The notes under the pieces: model-generated | Databases searched by the model: none | What the model was told of the DNA's origin: nothing | What the model saw: the letters and a program-made list of their open reading frames with translations, nothing else | Shown here: piece by piece, positions 44,201 through 56,400 of the stretch | How the letters are laid out: each line of letters starts with the position of its first letter | Numbering within the stretch: the stretch's first letter is position 1 | From: Candidatus Treponema caballi | Lineage (GTDB): Bacteria; Spirochaetota; Spirochaetia; Treponematales; Treponemataceae | NCBI GenBank assembly: GCA_018066285.1 | Contig: JAGHRS010000020.1 | Location: 1-64,000 of the forward strand | DNA: 64,000 nucleotides | Direction: 5' to 3' | Position numbers and translations under genes: made by a program

Positions 44201-44295
44201 GGTCTATTCCGTCTGACGTTCAGTACGATCCGGAGACTGATGTCAAATCGCTTATGTACCAGCTGAGTAGCGGTATCCGCGTTTCATTATTCTAG
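38203..44295 (+). CDS. Ig-repeat protein with C-terminal outer-membrane beta-barrel-like domain
   Basis: 2030 residues. A Sec signal peptide (MRKWKAQLLLILFSVASLYA) probably cleaves near residues 16-20; there is no lipobox. Most of the protein, from about residue 75 to 1840, consists of tandem Ig-like units of about 90-100 residues, each with a Pro-x-Val start, a DxxG turn, a central Trp and an end of the form HTITVTATDxxGN. A middle part (about 540-1120) is more divergent. The last 185 residues differ: amphipathic strands rich in Phe and Tyr (HVFGVSFYDVGLGLTFF, FIGIKLLANLG-like, SYVEFQLW) ending in SSGIRVSLF, with the terminal Phe of Bam-inserted barrels. The layout suggests a surface stalk on an outer-membrane anchor. 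The similar giant lipoprotein follows. Family function unknown. Confidence 0.8.
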   Translation: MRKWKAQLLLILFSVASLYAGGNKESDEKLLEKQESWQEEFSLEEKKAGKYNFVITAEDQGGNVTVAGPYNVWIDPDSDLPVTGITNPSMNMRVPGNLNIVGTCVDDDAVKYIELILDDDADHPIRAEGKEFWSYFLDTTGLAEGKHSVEAYGVDVNGLRGESVRTEWHLDRNQPLTEVSSHNLGMLVSGKVKFSGLISDGNGIKSLSYFLNDDEEVTPLKVSYAKKTQEYSFNLTIDTRKLSDGPQVCWFKAVDNQGTEGISSFLFFVDNTNPEIAVYSPAEDESVNGLFTIAGSVYDEMGLTSLTWQLGKEAGEFTLTDGNPYWKLDCNILGQTAKKQSLVITATDKAGNVAVLKRTLSVDLEADLPVVTLQSPEYDGSKTGPVIGDELFLRGSIADDDGVAELHWSIDKNGDDHVLATEGVFYTDILNQLSEPLSAGVHTLNVYAVDIHGTAGKTVTVPFTAEGAAPAFGDTTVKNKAGAGITAGEASYELGMSVHPETAPTLNGTVESGCGLVSIKWQFNGQDAGEVDAKSKKGSSAFSIPLSEAPWGTVHVTVIATDIYERETRADYFLYQTNLTKVRADEAVVFSDSGIAEDGTVCLEKGESVSGYVTGGTASSVELEPDEGFVSAALSGNSILLTATGKTGVSSPVTVKVTTDRTDSFGNPVVYSSKPLTFKVPDTAPLFKMKTTGVQDGFKNVTVEGSLTGQNSFSAVKADYRVLSAESVKAAAADPEASKELPGWKTLSVDESGAFSLELNASSFSEGIYIVELRAVNGTSAQSVAAVPVKKVSPLEMPDLEADPKAKIPVAAAPSFVWIEGEQLYYTSYYQDDLTFTSLTAAGAELTNGGDGVMAFAEAGAVPYSLLPAGSSSVEVKVTDAKAKVVSSKKTLSRDTDVTVRFDSVDGDRYLSGMIVELPPPGSKEQTGSLRVVIHSGLAVSGVSYTKTVNGTVSAPAKLSVKRIAAADGTLTDEYEAFIPLKDMEAEITTFAVTATVGKTQTADASGTISVVRAAPEAGLADAEKVYWTNDVPEYKGAYLLQNGKELTGYVNVKSPFQADIVENGEGLSLRKSGSFIYLTTTADGLYENTVIRITDREGVEYLQPAVSVLSDSAAPSAVIVSPDEQAWLQNSMTLKVQASDANGLSSVEYSVNNGQRWSSMTLAEGAVDEYVAEVSLASCEEGFVPLDVRVTDTAGCTTLIRRSVFKDVTPPEIVTIVPAPGDVINGETLFSMKVTDNGKIVSGFYQLEKEDLSYTQPLTFTPFASTTVGTHDQPLDSDMSFIITDAAGNVLQYTQKTYVIDQESDKPVVIIQLPEELSVETTDFTVSGTVVDDDGDSTIWYKIDDGEYRKLPEAGTSWSVSIPGGSLSDNEHTITVYAVDQFGIQGNETSRTFRISNEEPEGSFLLPSFEETVNGRISITGTTWDENGIDKVLISIDNGNTWNQVVGTEEWSYEFDTRVVEDGTHLVFIKVWDNYGIESLYSSLINIDNTAPEISLELPRDNSDITTGKMILSGQTTDNISLEKLYVQIRSLDGTVSVPSAFERLELDTGSVISKELDISSLEDGLYNIEISGEDKAGNITRIARNFTVDSTGTGAELNLLYPMNGDTLHGNFNVYGEVISEYDIKHVSLIWDERELAAADVSETHYVKFPITPDMLSDGSHSYYLRTTLDNGTVVRSEAQTVTYEAVGLWITIDSITMGDYAINRPFMSGSAGFQLSEEDELALESKETPRAEKNRIKALKVGSVEISFDNGKTFEKISSKGNWQYRIENTEFAEGMHYVIVKATMASGETVATRCIFQIDKTAPVVKLFSPNETGRYNQSMDFSGIATDDTSLKSVTLNLRSGDRSSYEVPSFIQGLYLDGHVFGVSFYDVGLGLTFFDENVKLQFQYGSMTQEQFDLLHDLRGFEHEPLHYGGDIFGIKLLANLGKLPFSYFMGPGANWLSATFAIGANFSMFSQTQSGKPQILSALIGQIEFPKASFEKRTFLTSVSSYVEFQLWSIPSDVQYDPETDVKSLMYQLSSGIRVSLF

Positions 44296-44296
44296 G

Positions 44297-44319
44297 TGAC
44301 TGCTCGTAATGGGCAGTCA
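44297..44319 (+). terminator. Weak hairpin after the Ig-barrel gene
   Basis: TGACTGC and GCAGTCA form a 7-bp stem with a 9-base loop right after the stop codon. No T-run follows, so termination is uncertain. Confidence 0.35.
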
Positions 44320-44415
44320 TTACATCTCTAAATAAGTTGAAATCTCTAGTTAAGCGCTTATTCTTTAAAATATTTAAAATATCTATTTACTTTATTTTGA
44401 TATTCCCCCATAATA

Positions 44416-44498
44416 TATAATGGCGCAATCTGTTCACAAATGGAGAGAGATTGTACAGGTAATTTGAGCTGCCATTCGTGCTTTATTCTAAGGGGAAT
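44416..44498 (+). promoter_or_regulatory. Promoter and leader of the giant lipoprotein gene
   Basis: A perfect TATAAT (44416-44421) lies in a very A/T-rich stretch. The nearest -35 candidates are weak. The predicted start near 44428 gives a leader of about 70 bases ending in AAGGGGAAT before the ATG at 44499. In contrast to many genes here, it has a normal leader. Confidence 0.5.
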
Positions 44499-47400
44499 AT
44501 GAATATGAGTATGAAGAAAAGTGTATTCTGCAAAATAGTTGGTACAGCCATGCTTTCTGCAGGAATCTTTTTGTTCACTGCATGTCCTGCAGAAATTGGT
44601 CTTGGTTCTGCTGTAGATACGGCAAAACCTACAGTAACCATCAGTACTCCTGAACCTGATAGTGTCGTAAAAGAAACCATCACTCTGTCAGGAACTGTAA
44701 CTGATGACCTTGAGGTTAAATCAGTAACCGTAACTTTTACGAGTACATCTCAGCCATCACTCAATCCAAAAAGCTATCAGGCAACTGTAGATAAAGCTGC
44801 AAAAACCTGGTCACTTGTCATTGATACGAAAGACTCATCTTCCGGATTGCAGGATTCCAACTACGAAATCATTGTAACTGCAGCGGATAATACAAATAAA
44901 ACTTCTACAGCTTCCCGTTCTTTCCAGATAGACAACACGGCCCCAACTGTTCTGATTACTTCCCCAAGTCAGTACGATCAGCCTCCAGTCGGTAATGAAG
45001 ATACCAATATTTCAACATGCTGCAGTCAGGTTGATATTGAGGGAAAAGCGTATGATGCTTCTGACATTCAGTCAGTGAAGGTATACCTGTGCAATGGTTC
45101 AGGAAATGTTGTCGCAGGCCCTAAAACAGCAGAAGGAACAAATACCTGGTTTGTCAGGTTTGCAGCAGAAGATCTGACGGGCGTTCAGAATGGACAGGTC
45201 TGTTATTTCTATGCTGTTGCTACAGATAAATCTGGCAATTCAAATACATATGTCTATCATCAGGCGGATATATACAGCCTGCCAAACGGGGCAAATCCGT
45301 TCCCGTCAATGAATGATATCGGACGCCTGGATCAGGGAACATCCGCCTCTTCCAGCTGCAAGATAAGCGCTGAAGATCTGCGTTCTATCCGTCTTGGTAC
45401 GGGTGCTGAGGCTATCGCCAGCATGAAAGACACAGGAAAAGGATATCCTGATTTCATTTACCAGGCGCAGGCAGATGCTGCCGTTCTGTGGACAAATCTT
45501 GGAAGCACTCTTCAGCAGAGCATCATCGGTGTTAATACTGCTTTGTTTGCAACAATCCAGCCACCTACAGACAACAGTGCAATCCTGCTTGATTCCATCC
45601 AGGTTCAGATCAGGTCAAAAAATGGAGAAACTTACGGAGATTGGATTCCACAGACATCTGTGACGAAGCAGAAAGTTGGTGAATCTGTCAATCTTTCCAT
45701 TGTTCCAAAAAATGAAGGACAGCCTCTTGCAGAAGGAACATATGAAGTTCATCTCAGATTCAAGACGAATTCCAATTCAGAAATTCCGTGTGACAAAGAA
45801 TTTCTGATTCAGTCTGATGCTCCTGTAGTCAAGGAAACAGTGATTGGTACTGGTTCAGAATCTTATGCACAGGGAACCATCAGCGAAAACTCAACTCACA
45901 AAGAACTTGCCGGAATCATATCCCGTTCAAACGGTTCATTCTTAGCAGCTGGTGATCTTGGATCAGATGCCCTTGTCATTACCTGCAAGAACTCATCCGG
46001 AAGTACCGTTGGTCCTGTTGATGGATATGTGATTGGCAGTGACATTGACTACAATGAAGTGGATGGCAGCTGGAAACTGCAGATTCCTGTTGGCAGTGAA
46101 ACAGGCGCATTCCGCGATGATACGTATACATTCAACATTACCGGAGCCTTAGGAGAGGCAAGTACGACAATAACCCGCGTCGTTGTTGTCGATACAGCAA
46201 TACCAGAAGTAAATCTGAACTCTCCGACACCGGACAACTGCATTACCATTGCAGAAAACGGAACAGGCTTCACCATTCAGGGTAATGCAACTGATACAGG
46301 AAGCGGAATAAAGACATCATACTGGTGTATTGATGAAGCTGGAGTAGCTCATTCTACAACCGATACAGGCATAGGTTCTGCTTCTGTCCTTACAGAAGGC
46401 GCAGTTCCTGAGAATGGAAAGTGGTACAAGTTCGGAACGCCGACAGTGTTCAACCTGACACCTGCCATGACAGGAAAAGAACAGACAGGATACAAGCTGT
46501 TTGTCTTTACTAAAGACGCGGCAGGACATACATCTGTTGTAACGGAAGTGCCGTTCTTCATTGATAACGCAAAACCTGAAATCAGCGTAACCTGGCCAAC
46601 GCTTATCCGCCAGAACGTCAATGACATGACGATCAGCGGTAAAGCATGGGACTCATCCGGGGCTCTGGAAAATGTCTATGTTTCGTTTGACGGCGGAGAT
46701 GCTGTCGAAGTTCAGGACGTTTCTTCCGGCGTTCATGCAAATGAAGCAGCTGCTGCGGTCTGGACATTTCCGGGCAGTGCCGTAATTCCTGAAAACCGCT
46801 GGACAGAAGGAACACACACACTCGCGTTCACTGTAAAAGACGCCGCCGGCCGCACAAGTGATGTAAAGACTCAGACGTTCACGATTGATAATGTAAGGCC
46901 TGCAATCACTATTGCAAACCCTGCAAATTTTGCAGCACATACAAGTGCCAATGATCCAGCCGTTCTTTCTGATATGGTACCGATTTCAGGTACAGCCATT
47001 GATACGTTGAGCGGCTTGAAAGAGAACGGCATCACCTATTCTCTTGATGGTGGACAAACCTGGACCGATGTTGCCAATCAGTCTGGCGCATGGACAATCA
47101 CCCTTCAGGATAATTCCGGTGAAGACCTGCTGAGAATCAACATCAAGGCTGAAGACAAAGCGGGCAACACCTATCAGACAGGGGACATCTATTTCAACAT
47201 AGATAAGGACAATCCACAGGCCTCAATTCTGATAAATGATGAAACAACGCCAAGTTCTGATACATTCATGACCAGGGCAGGTTTCCAGCTTTCAGGAGCT
47301 GCTAATGATGCTGCCCGTACAACAGGCCGTCAGGCTGAGGAAGCAAAACTGACCTATTCTAAAGACGGCGGTAATGCCGTTACGGTCTTTGATTCAGAAA

Positions 47401-50400
47401 CGGATACAAATACAGGCTGCTGGCAGCAAGTAGCAGGTACATGGAGCTGGAGTACAGACACCAATTTTGCAGAGGGTTTCTATACATTCACGCTGACTGT
47501 TACAGACAAAGCAAATAAAACAACAACCGCAACAAAGAGCATCCGCTATGACCACACACCTCCAGTTCTGACGGTCACTTCACCTGCTGAAAATGAGCCG
47601 TTTGATTCGCAGACAGTCAACATGTCTGGAAATGTATCTGACTCAGGAATTGGAGTTGATAAGATTTACTACACAATTGATGGAGAAGATCCGTCAGTAG
47701 AAACTACTACATTCATTACTCCGGTTGGAAACTCATGGTCACTCAGCCGTACTTTTGAAGATCAGGGTGTCCATACGCTTAAACTTTTGGCTGCCGATAA
47801 ACTTGGAAACACGACGGGTGTTCAAACAATCCACTTCTCTCGCGATGATGCAAAGCCGGTTCTTGAAGAGCTGAGCGTTACCGCAAACGGAAAGACAACA
47901 AATGCTGGTTTCTCTCTTGCCGGTAAGACATACGATACAAACGGACTTGCAAGCATTTCCGTGACAGATGGAACGACGACCTGGACAGGCATTGGAGAAA
48001 CAGGCGATGCTGTTTCGCTGGCAAAGAAAACATCATTGCCTTCTTCAAATAACTGGAGCATCGACTTTGTTGTCGGCAGCACGAATTCATCAAGCAGCAG
48101 ATACATAGCCGACGGAAATACGACATTCACCATAACGGTAACGGATGTAGCCGGAAAGACCGCTTCTGTTACACGTTCGGTCAAAGTTGACACGACGAAA
48201 CCGTCAATTGAAGAGCCTGTCGTACAGAGTACTCTGGTAAAACTTGATGAAAGCGCATACAACAAGCTCACCGTTACCGCTTCTGACAGCGGAACAGGTC
48301 TTGCAGGCGTCTGGTATCAGGTTCTTGGACAAAACGCTGCAGCTCCGTCTTTTGACGATGAAAATGGCTGGACAGCTCTTGCTCTGAACAGCAGTACAGA
48401 CACGGCAAGTACCTGGACAGGCAACATTGACTTCACCGGTAAGGCAGAGGGTGAGCACAAGATTTATGTTGCGGCAAAAGATACTGCCGGCAACAGAATC
48501 CGCTACGGCGAATCTGTTTCAACAGGACCTGTTGCAACATCCGTCGTGGTTGATGAAAAGAAGCCTGTCATTACAGTAACTGGCCTTGCAGAGGCTGCAA
48601 AAGCCGACGTTGTGCTTACCATTGCAATAGATGACACAAATCCGGATGCAGAAGCACTTACAGCAGAGGTCAGGACACCTTCTGGAACATCCCTCGGAAA
48701 TCTCACAAAAACTGCAGCCGGTTCAAACACCTGGAAAGTTACCGTTCCATTCAGTAACTCTGCTGATGAAACAAAACCATATTATGCAGATGGCGTTTAC
48801 ACGATTGTCGTAAATGAAGCTGATACACGCGGTCGGAATGCGACAACAGTAACCCACACCATCCGTAAGGATACGACAGCTCCTGAAATCAACACGATTG
48901 ATAATCCGGCTACAGACAAAACAGGTTCAGAAGCGCTGTATGGTTCATCCTTCATTTTCCGTGGAACGGCAAAAGATAAACAGGACAATTCTGCCTGTGC
49001 GGGCGTAACAAAGATTCTGTACGCATTTACGCAGTCATCTTCTGCCCCGGCTGATCTGAGCGCTTATACTTCGCTTACAGTAACAGACGGCAGTTCATGG
49101 ACAATCACCAAGACACTTGAAGAAGGCCACAATGCTTCTGCAGGTGCCCTTTCTGAAGGCAAATGGTTCCTGTATGTTCTTGCGGAAGATAAATCAGGCA
49201 ACCGCACTGCAACTCCTGCTAAGCGTGAGTTTGACATCGATATGAAAGACCCTGTCCTGGAAATAACAACTCCGGAAGACAGTTCAAAGACTTCATATAC
49301 AGCAACCGGTTCCTTCACGATAAGCGGTAAGGCAACTGATACAAACGGCATTGCACAGAATGCTGACGGAAATACGTATGTAACTGTTAAAGTGGGCACA
49401 GCCGCTGCTGTTGAGGTTGAGGTTGCTGATGACGGAACATGGACATATCCGTACTCAAGAACCAATAACAACAAGGACCAGCTGCTTACTGCAACGATTA
49501 CAGCTACTGATATGGCAGGCAAATCTGTCATAAAGAGCGTGCCGTTCTTCTTTGATACGCAGGCTCCGGAAATCACCATTACAAAACCGGCAGAAGGCGA
49601 ATCAATCGTTGTTGATGGAAATGGAAACTATACACTTTCAGGTATTGCAACTGATCTTGGTATTGGTATTGATACCACAAACGCAAAGTTCACCATTACT
49701 GACACAGCTGGTCAGACAGTTGCTTCCGGCAACCTGACCGTTTCTGGCGCTTCCTGGAACACGACAGTCAACTTTAAGGAAAAAGCAGAAGGTGCTCTTA
49801 CCCTGAAAGTAACTGCTTCAGATAGACTTAACCAGAGCGCATCCCTTACAAAGAACTTCTACTATGATAAGGCTGATCCTGAACTCAGGGTTGCGAGCGT
49901 ATCCGCAAGCGGACTTACCACAAATGCTGGATTCCAGCTTGCCGGAACTGCATGGGATACAAACGGACTTGACTGCATTACCGTTTCTGACGGAACACAT
50001 ACATGGACCAGCGCTGGCGATTCCCCCGCCATTACGCTGATTAAAAAAACATCAGATCCGGGAAATGCAGCAGCAGACAGGAACTGGAGCATTAATTTCG
50101 TTGTCGGTGAGTATACTGGCAACGAAGCTCCAGCAAACTGGATTGCCGATGGAACGACAATCTTTACCATCACAGCAAAAGATGTTGCGGGAAAGGCTTC
50201 ATCAGTAACCCGCACCGTCACCGTAGATACAACTGCTCCAGAAATAACAGCAGTAGCAACGGAAGGAACGGATGATGTTCCTTCTGGCAAGGTTTTCCTT
50301 GATATCAGTAAATACAAAAAACTCACTGTTACCGCATCTGATCCTGATCTTTCAGAAGGAGTAAGCGGAACAGGACTTGCCGGTGTGTACTATCAGGTTG

Positions 50401-53400
50401 TAACTGGCTCAACAGTTCCTACCTTTACCTCTGACATTGGCTGGACATCCCTTGCACTTGGAAATGACGGATGGACCGGCGACATTAATTTCGATACAGC
50501 TGCCAACAGGACGGAAGAAGTTCATAAGATTTATGTCGCGGCAAAGGATAATGCCGGTAACCGTAAGCTTTACAGTGAAGCAACTGAAGTTACCGTTGAT
50601 GCAAAAAAACCGGTTACGACAATATCCGGAGTTGCAGACGCTAAAAATCAAAGCGTTACACTTTCCGTAATTGTTGAAGACACAAATCCAGAGCAGCCGG
50701 TCATTACCGTTGTGAATCCAAAGGATGATGGCTCTGCAGGTGGTGCAGAACTTGAAGAAGCAGGGCTTGCTGTTTCTGATCCGGAAGATGTGACGAACGG
50801 TAAAAAGTGGACAGTCACTATTCCGTTTGGAAATGTGAAATATAATAAAGACGGTATTTATACTGTTGTAGTAAACGAAACAGACGAAAACGGTCGTGTG
50901 GCAGATGAAAAAACGCACACAATCCGCAGGGATACAACTCCGCCATCAGCCACAATTGGAACGCCTGCAGATAACAGAACAGGAGCAAATGCCCTGTTTG
51001 GTGATTCATACCGCTTTACCGGAGCGGCGGCAGATAATGCCAACGGATCCGGACTTGCTAAGATACTGTACGCTTTCACCCGTTCAAATACCGCTCCTGC
51101 TGATAATGCATGGACGGAGCTTGTTGTAACTGACGAAAACTGGACAGTTTCACGGGAACTTACTTCTGGAACAGCGACTCCGCCAGCCGGCAGTCTGTCA
51201 GAAGGAACCTGGTACCTGCATGTCATTGCAGAAGATAAGGCTGGTAACCGTACTGCAACGGCAAATCGGGCCATCCGCATGTTCGACATCGATCTGAATG
51301 CGCCTGAACTTGGCATAACAAAGGCTGGCGGTAAAGCGCTGACAGACCTTACAAAGACGAACTACACGAACAGCACTTCCATCAAGCTGGAAGGTACTGC
51401 TTCTGATACAAACGGTGTTTCATCCGTTTCCGTCAAAGTGGGCGAAGAATCTGCGGCGGCTGCTACGTATTATGCAACAGCAGTCACCGGACATGCAGCA
51501 GGAACCTGGGAATACATATATAACTGCACGAATGTAAACACTGACCAGCTGCTTACCGCAACGGTCACGGTAACTGATGTTGCCGGAAAAACGTCAGTAA
51601 AGACGGTTCCGTTCTACTTTGACACTCAGGCTCCGACTGTTTCCATTACGCAGCCGGCACCTGACGCACTTACCAGCAGCAATTCCTACACAATCAGCGG
51701 TACTGTTGCGGATGTCGGAGCAGGCGTTGCGACTGCTAAGGCAAAGTATGAGATAAAGAACGGTACTGAAACCGTAGCACAGGGCTCACTCCCGATAACA
51801 GGCGCAAACTGGTCTGCATCAGTGGATCTTGATGACAATGGGCTTACAAAGAAGGAAGGCGAACTGACGCTGACAATCTTTATGGAAGACGCCCTTGGAA
51901 ACAAAGTTTCCCATGAAGATGAGTCTGGCGATGCAATAGAAGGCATTTCAAGAGTCTTCTACTACGATAAGACCCCTCCATCAATCACTGAGACAGAAGT
52001 TGGTGCAAGCCTGACAACGAAGAATCCATTCTCGTTTGGTGGCTTTGCTTCGGATACGAACGCGCTTGCCGAAAACGAAAAGGGCGCCATCCAGGTCAGT
52101 GTTGTAAAGGGGGGAACAACAGTTACCACCGCTGCTGTTGATGTTGCTGCAAACGGAGAATGGACAAAGACATTCACACCGGGGGAGAGTATCAGTGCCT
52201 CCACCCTTACTGATGGAACATATAACTTCATTTTCACTGTAACAGATGTCGCGGGTCGTACAGCGATGACAACAAGTACTGTTACAGTGGACCGCAAGGC
52301 GCCGGTAATCAGGGTAGCTGCAGGCTCATCCTTCCTGACGGATACACCAGTAGTACTAAATAGTACTACTACACCTGAAAACTGGTTCAACAAAGAATAC
52401 CTGACCCTTAAGGCTAAAGTTACGGACGATGCAGAAGGAAGCGTAGTCACCAGCGGCGTTTCAATGGTTGAATATGCTGTCATCTCAAATCCTGAATCTG
52501 TGCCAACGGGAACAGACGAAGCTGTAGCTGCTGTCTGGAAGTCAATTTGGGAAGGGGAAAACCTCAGCTGGAGTACTATGACGATGGGTTCGTCATCCAT
52601 CTGCTCTGCAACGGTGCGTGTGAACAACGGAACAAACTACATCTGCATCCGCGCAACTGATGTTGCTGGAAACGTAACATACAGCACACATGAAACCGCA
52701 TACGCAGACCTGATAGCGCCAACAATTTCCGGCGTCTATACAGATGAAGATTGTACACAGGGTCTTACAAACAATACATACATGACATGCATGAAAGACC
52801 TGAAGCTGTACCTCAAGACAAGCGAGACAGGAAGCGGTGTTAAGGAACTGAATGTCACCATTAACGGTAATACGGTTCCGGCAAATCAGGAATATGACAG
52901 CCAGAACAACCCAACAGACACGTACCTGCTTTCTGTAAGCGCAGCCGACCTTGACGCATATCTGGGAACGAATACCACAATTACAGTAAGTGCAGTAATA
53001 AGCGACAAGGCTGAAAACAGTACAGCGGTAAGCCAGCTGTTCACGTTGCAGTATGATAATACCGCACCTGTTATTACATTTACGACTCCTTCTGAGGAGA
53101 CGACAGTAAACAAGACTATTAAGGTCAGTGGAACGACGAATGATGATCAGTCTCTTGAAAGCGTAAAACTGTACAAAGGCGATTTCACCGGAAATGTAAC
53201 ACCAGCCGATGCTGATGAACTTGCAGATTTCACAGGAAACAGCAGATTCAACTGGACCTATACACTTAATACATTCGATAAAAGTGTTTATCCGGAGACA
53301 TACGTAGCGTATTCAGAAAGCATGACTCTGACAGTAATAGCTAAAGATACAGCAGGAAATGTAAAGAAAGAGAAGTTAACTTTCTCCGTTGACCAGTCAA

Positions 53401-56400
53401 CGGACCGTCCGCAGATTACCATTAATAACATAGACTTTACGGATATGTCTTCAACTGCTCCTAAGTGGCTTATCGGAAACAAGACAATCTATGGTTCAGT
53501 CACAGATGATGACGGCCTTATCAAGAAACTGGAAATCAAAGAAGAAGGAACAAACTGGAAGGAACTTACCGTAAACAATGGATCTTTCACAACAATTGTA
53601 AAAGAAAACGGAGTTGTAAGGGATTACCTTGAAGACGGCAACCACACAATCCTTTTCCGCATAACTGATAGAAATGACACTGTATTTACGGTAACAGCTC
53701 AGAATGTTCTTGAGCAGCCTGTTCTTAAGGACAATGATGATACACCAGCTGGTGACAACAAGCTGTATGTAACCATTGACACGCTGCCGCCAAGCACAGC
53801 TGTTTCTGAGTTCTCGTTTAACGGCGCAGATTGGGACAGTAATCTGCTTTCTAATACTACTTTTGGAAAGGTTGCAGAGAATAATACATTCTATGTACGC
53901 CAGTATGTCTACGATAAGAACGGAATACAGTCGGTAGAAGTGTCTATTGATTCAAACAGTTACAGGGCTGCAACTCCAGTTATGAATGCTGGACAGCCGC
54001 TTAAAAAGACAATAGGTGGCGTCGATTACGTGGCTTACCAGTACAAGGTAACGACAGATCAGATTTCTGAAGCAGAATCCGGTATCCGGGCACTGAATAT
54101 CAGGGTAACAGATAAAGCTGGTATGAATAAGGATACAAGTGCATCGTTCAGCGTTGATAATGATGCTCCGGTAATTACCGTTACCAGCCATTCAGATGGT
54201 GACCGTGTTCAGGGAAGTATTTTCCTTGCGGGAACTTCTTCTGATGTTCCATCGTTTACAGGGGCTGCTTCCATTGCTTATAAAGTAACAGCTTCAGAAA
54301 TGCTCAGTGAAGATGAAGACTGGACAGATGCACATGATGTAAAAGGCAGCAATTTATCAGCATGGCGTATTTACTTTGATAACGATGTAAATAATACAAC
54401 TGATTTTACGCACGACAAAGCTTTGAAGAAGATACTGGTATCTGTTAGTCCGTATAATGAATATCTGAAGATAAGCAGTAACGATGATGAAACTTCTTCG
54501 GTTGTGTACAGCAAGAATTACACAGACAGCCAGAATATCACTCACAAAAAGGATGATTTATACAAAGACATCACAACCCTGTATGTTCATTTCAAGGCAA
54601 CGGATTCTTACGGAAATACAAGTTACACTGTTCGTTCTCTTGAACTTGATCCACAGGGAGATATTCCATCTGTAGAGATTACGTATCCAGGAGCAACTGC
54701 ATACCGATGGAGAAATGCAGAGAATGGATCTGAATACTTCACGGCTGGATCACTTCCTGAACAGGGAGACAGCGCCTATACATCTCTCGTCAATGTCTCA
54801 GATGATGATGATCCTGTTAGTATTCAGGCAATCAACCGCACAGCAAGGACAATTACAGTTAACGCAGTTCCCTATACGTTTGTTGGCGGTGAATCCGTTC
54901 AGGGTGGCATTGTCCGTTTGCAGGGTATTGCTGAAGACGAAAAAGCCATAGAAGGGGTATTCATTCAGATTGACCCGACTTATAATCCGGCAGAAGGTTT
55001 TAAATGGGACGATAAAAACCCCGGTTCTGAACTCATGCCGTATGGTACTACATCAGCAGAGAAAAGACCTGAGAATACAAATCTTGGCAGTAAATATCCA
55101 ATTACTGCCATAGGCGACAGTGGAAAAAAAGGTATTCTCGTCGGTACAAGCGGTACCTGGAGCATCAGTCTGAATGACAGCGGCGAGTTCAATGGCATAA
55201 AACTGGAAGGTGATGAAGAATCCGGCAACAACTATGTTGCTGTAAGGGCAATTGCTCTTGATAAGGATGGAAACATCAGCCCATACACGGATATTATCAT
55301 TCTTACCATTGATGCTGATACACCGCGTATTGGCGCTAGTGAAGAACTGTATCTGTATCAGTATGAAAACAATGAAGATGGTACAGGTGCTGTACTTGCT
55401 TCCCAGAAATATACCGATGATATGTGGCTCAAGGGTGAATGGTGGCTTGAAGGTTCCGTTGAAGATTCAAATGGTATTGTTACTCTCAAAATTGATGATG
55501 ATTCTGCAGAAGGAAAAGCAATCGGAAACCAGAAATGGCAGAGCGGAAATAACGAAACATCAGGCTATAAACTGAAATTCAAGATTGGTAACGCACAGAC
55601 AGGTCTCTTTGGAAAAGAGGAACATAAAATATCAGCTGTTGATAAAGATAATAAGTCTGCACAGAAAATCATTCACGTAAATTATGATAACAAGGCGCCG
55701 GAACTTGCACTGAAAGAGAGTGCCAATTATCGTATCTCAAGTACGGTAGTTCAGAGTAATGGCTTCTATACCCTTGGTTCATCAGTTACAGAAAACAGCA
55801 GTGAAACAGCAAGTCAGAGCGGTTTTGAACGCGTAGCTGTATATTTCACACGAACGGATAACAATTCTGACACAAGTTATCTGTATGATACGTTTATCCT
55901 TAAAAATACAGAAGGAAACAAGACTGCTCTTTCTCAGTTGACAAGTGAAGAGGGTTTGTACTGGAAGACGTTAACCGTTAGCCGTAATGACTATCTGCTT
56001 TCAGAACTGACTCTTTCTGCTGCTGATCCTAACGTTCACGCTGGTGGTCTTGTAAAACTCGGTGGTGCAATATACAGAATCAAGTCTGTAAATGACAGAA
56101 CAGTCATTATTGAAGGCTCACCGGAAGCTCGATACACAGACGCAAAGTTTGCCCTTGCACAGATTGTTGACCATACACTTACAGAAAGCAATGGTGTTTC
56201 ATTAGGAAGCAATGGCTATTACAGCGACGTCATGAATGATGATGGCGACTGTATGGTAGAAAGTGTAACCAGACAGGGTGCAACTACCGTGTGGGAAGCA
56301 AATATCAATTCCCGCAATATTCCTGATGGTGCCATTGAGATTCACTATGTTGTTTTCGATAAAGCCGGTAATTATGCAGAAGGCGTAGTTGAAAATGCAA

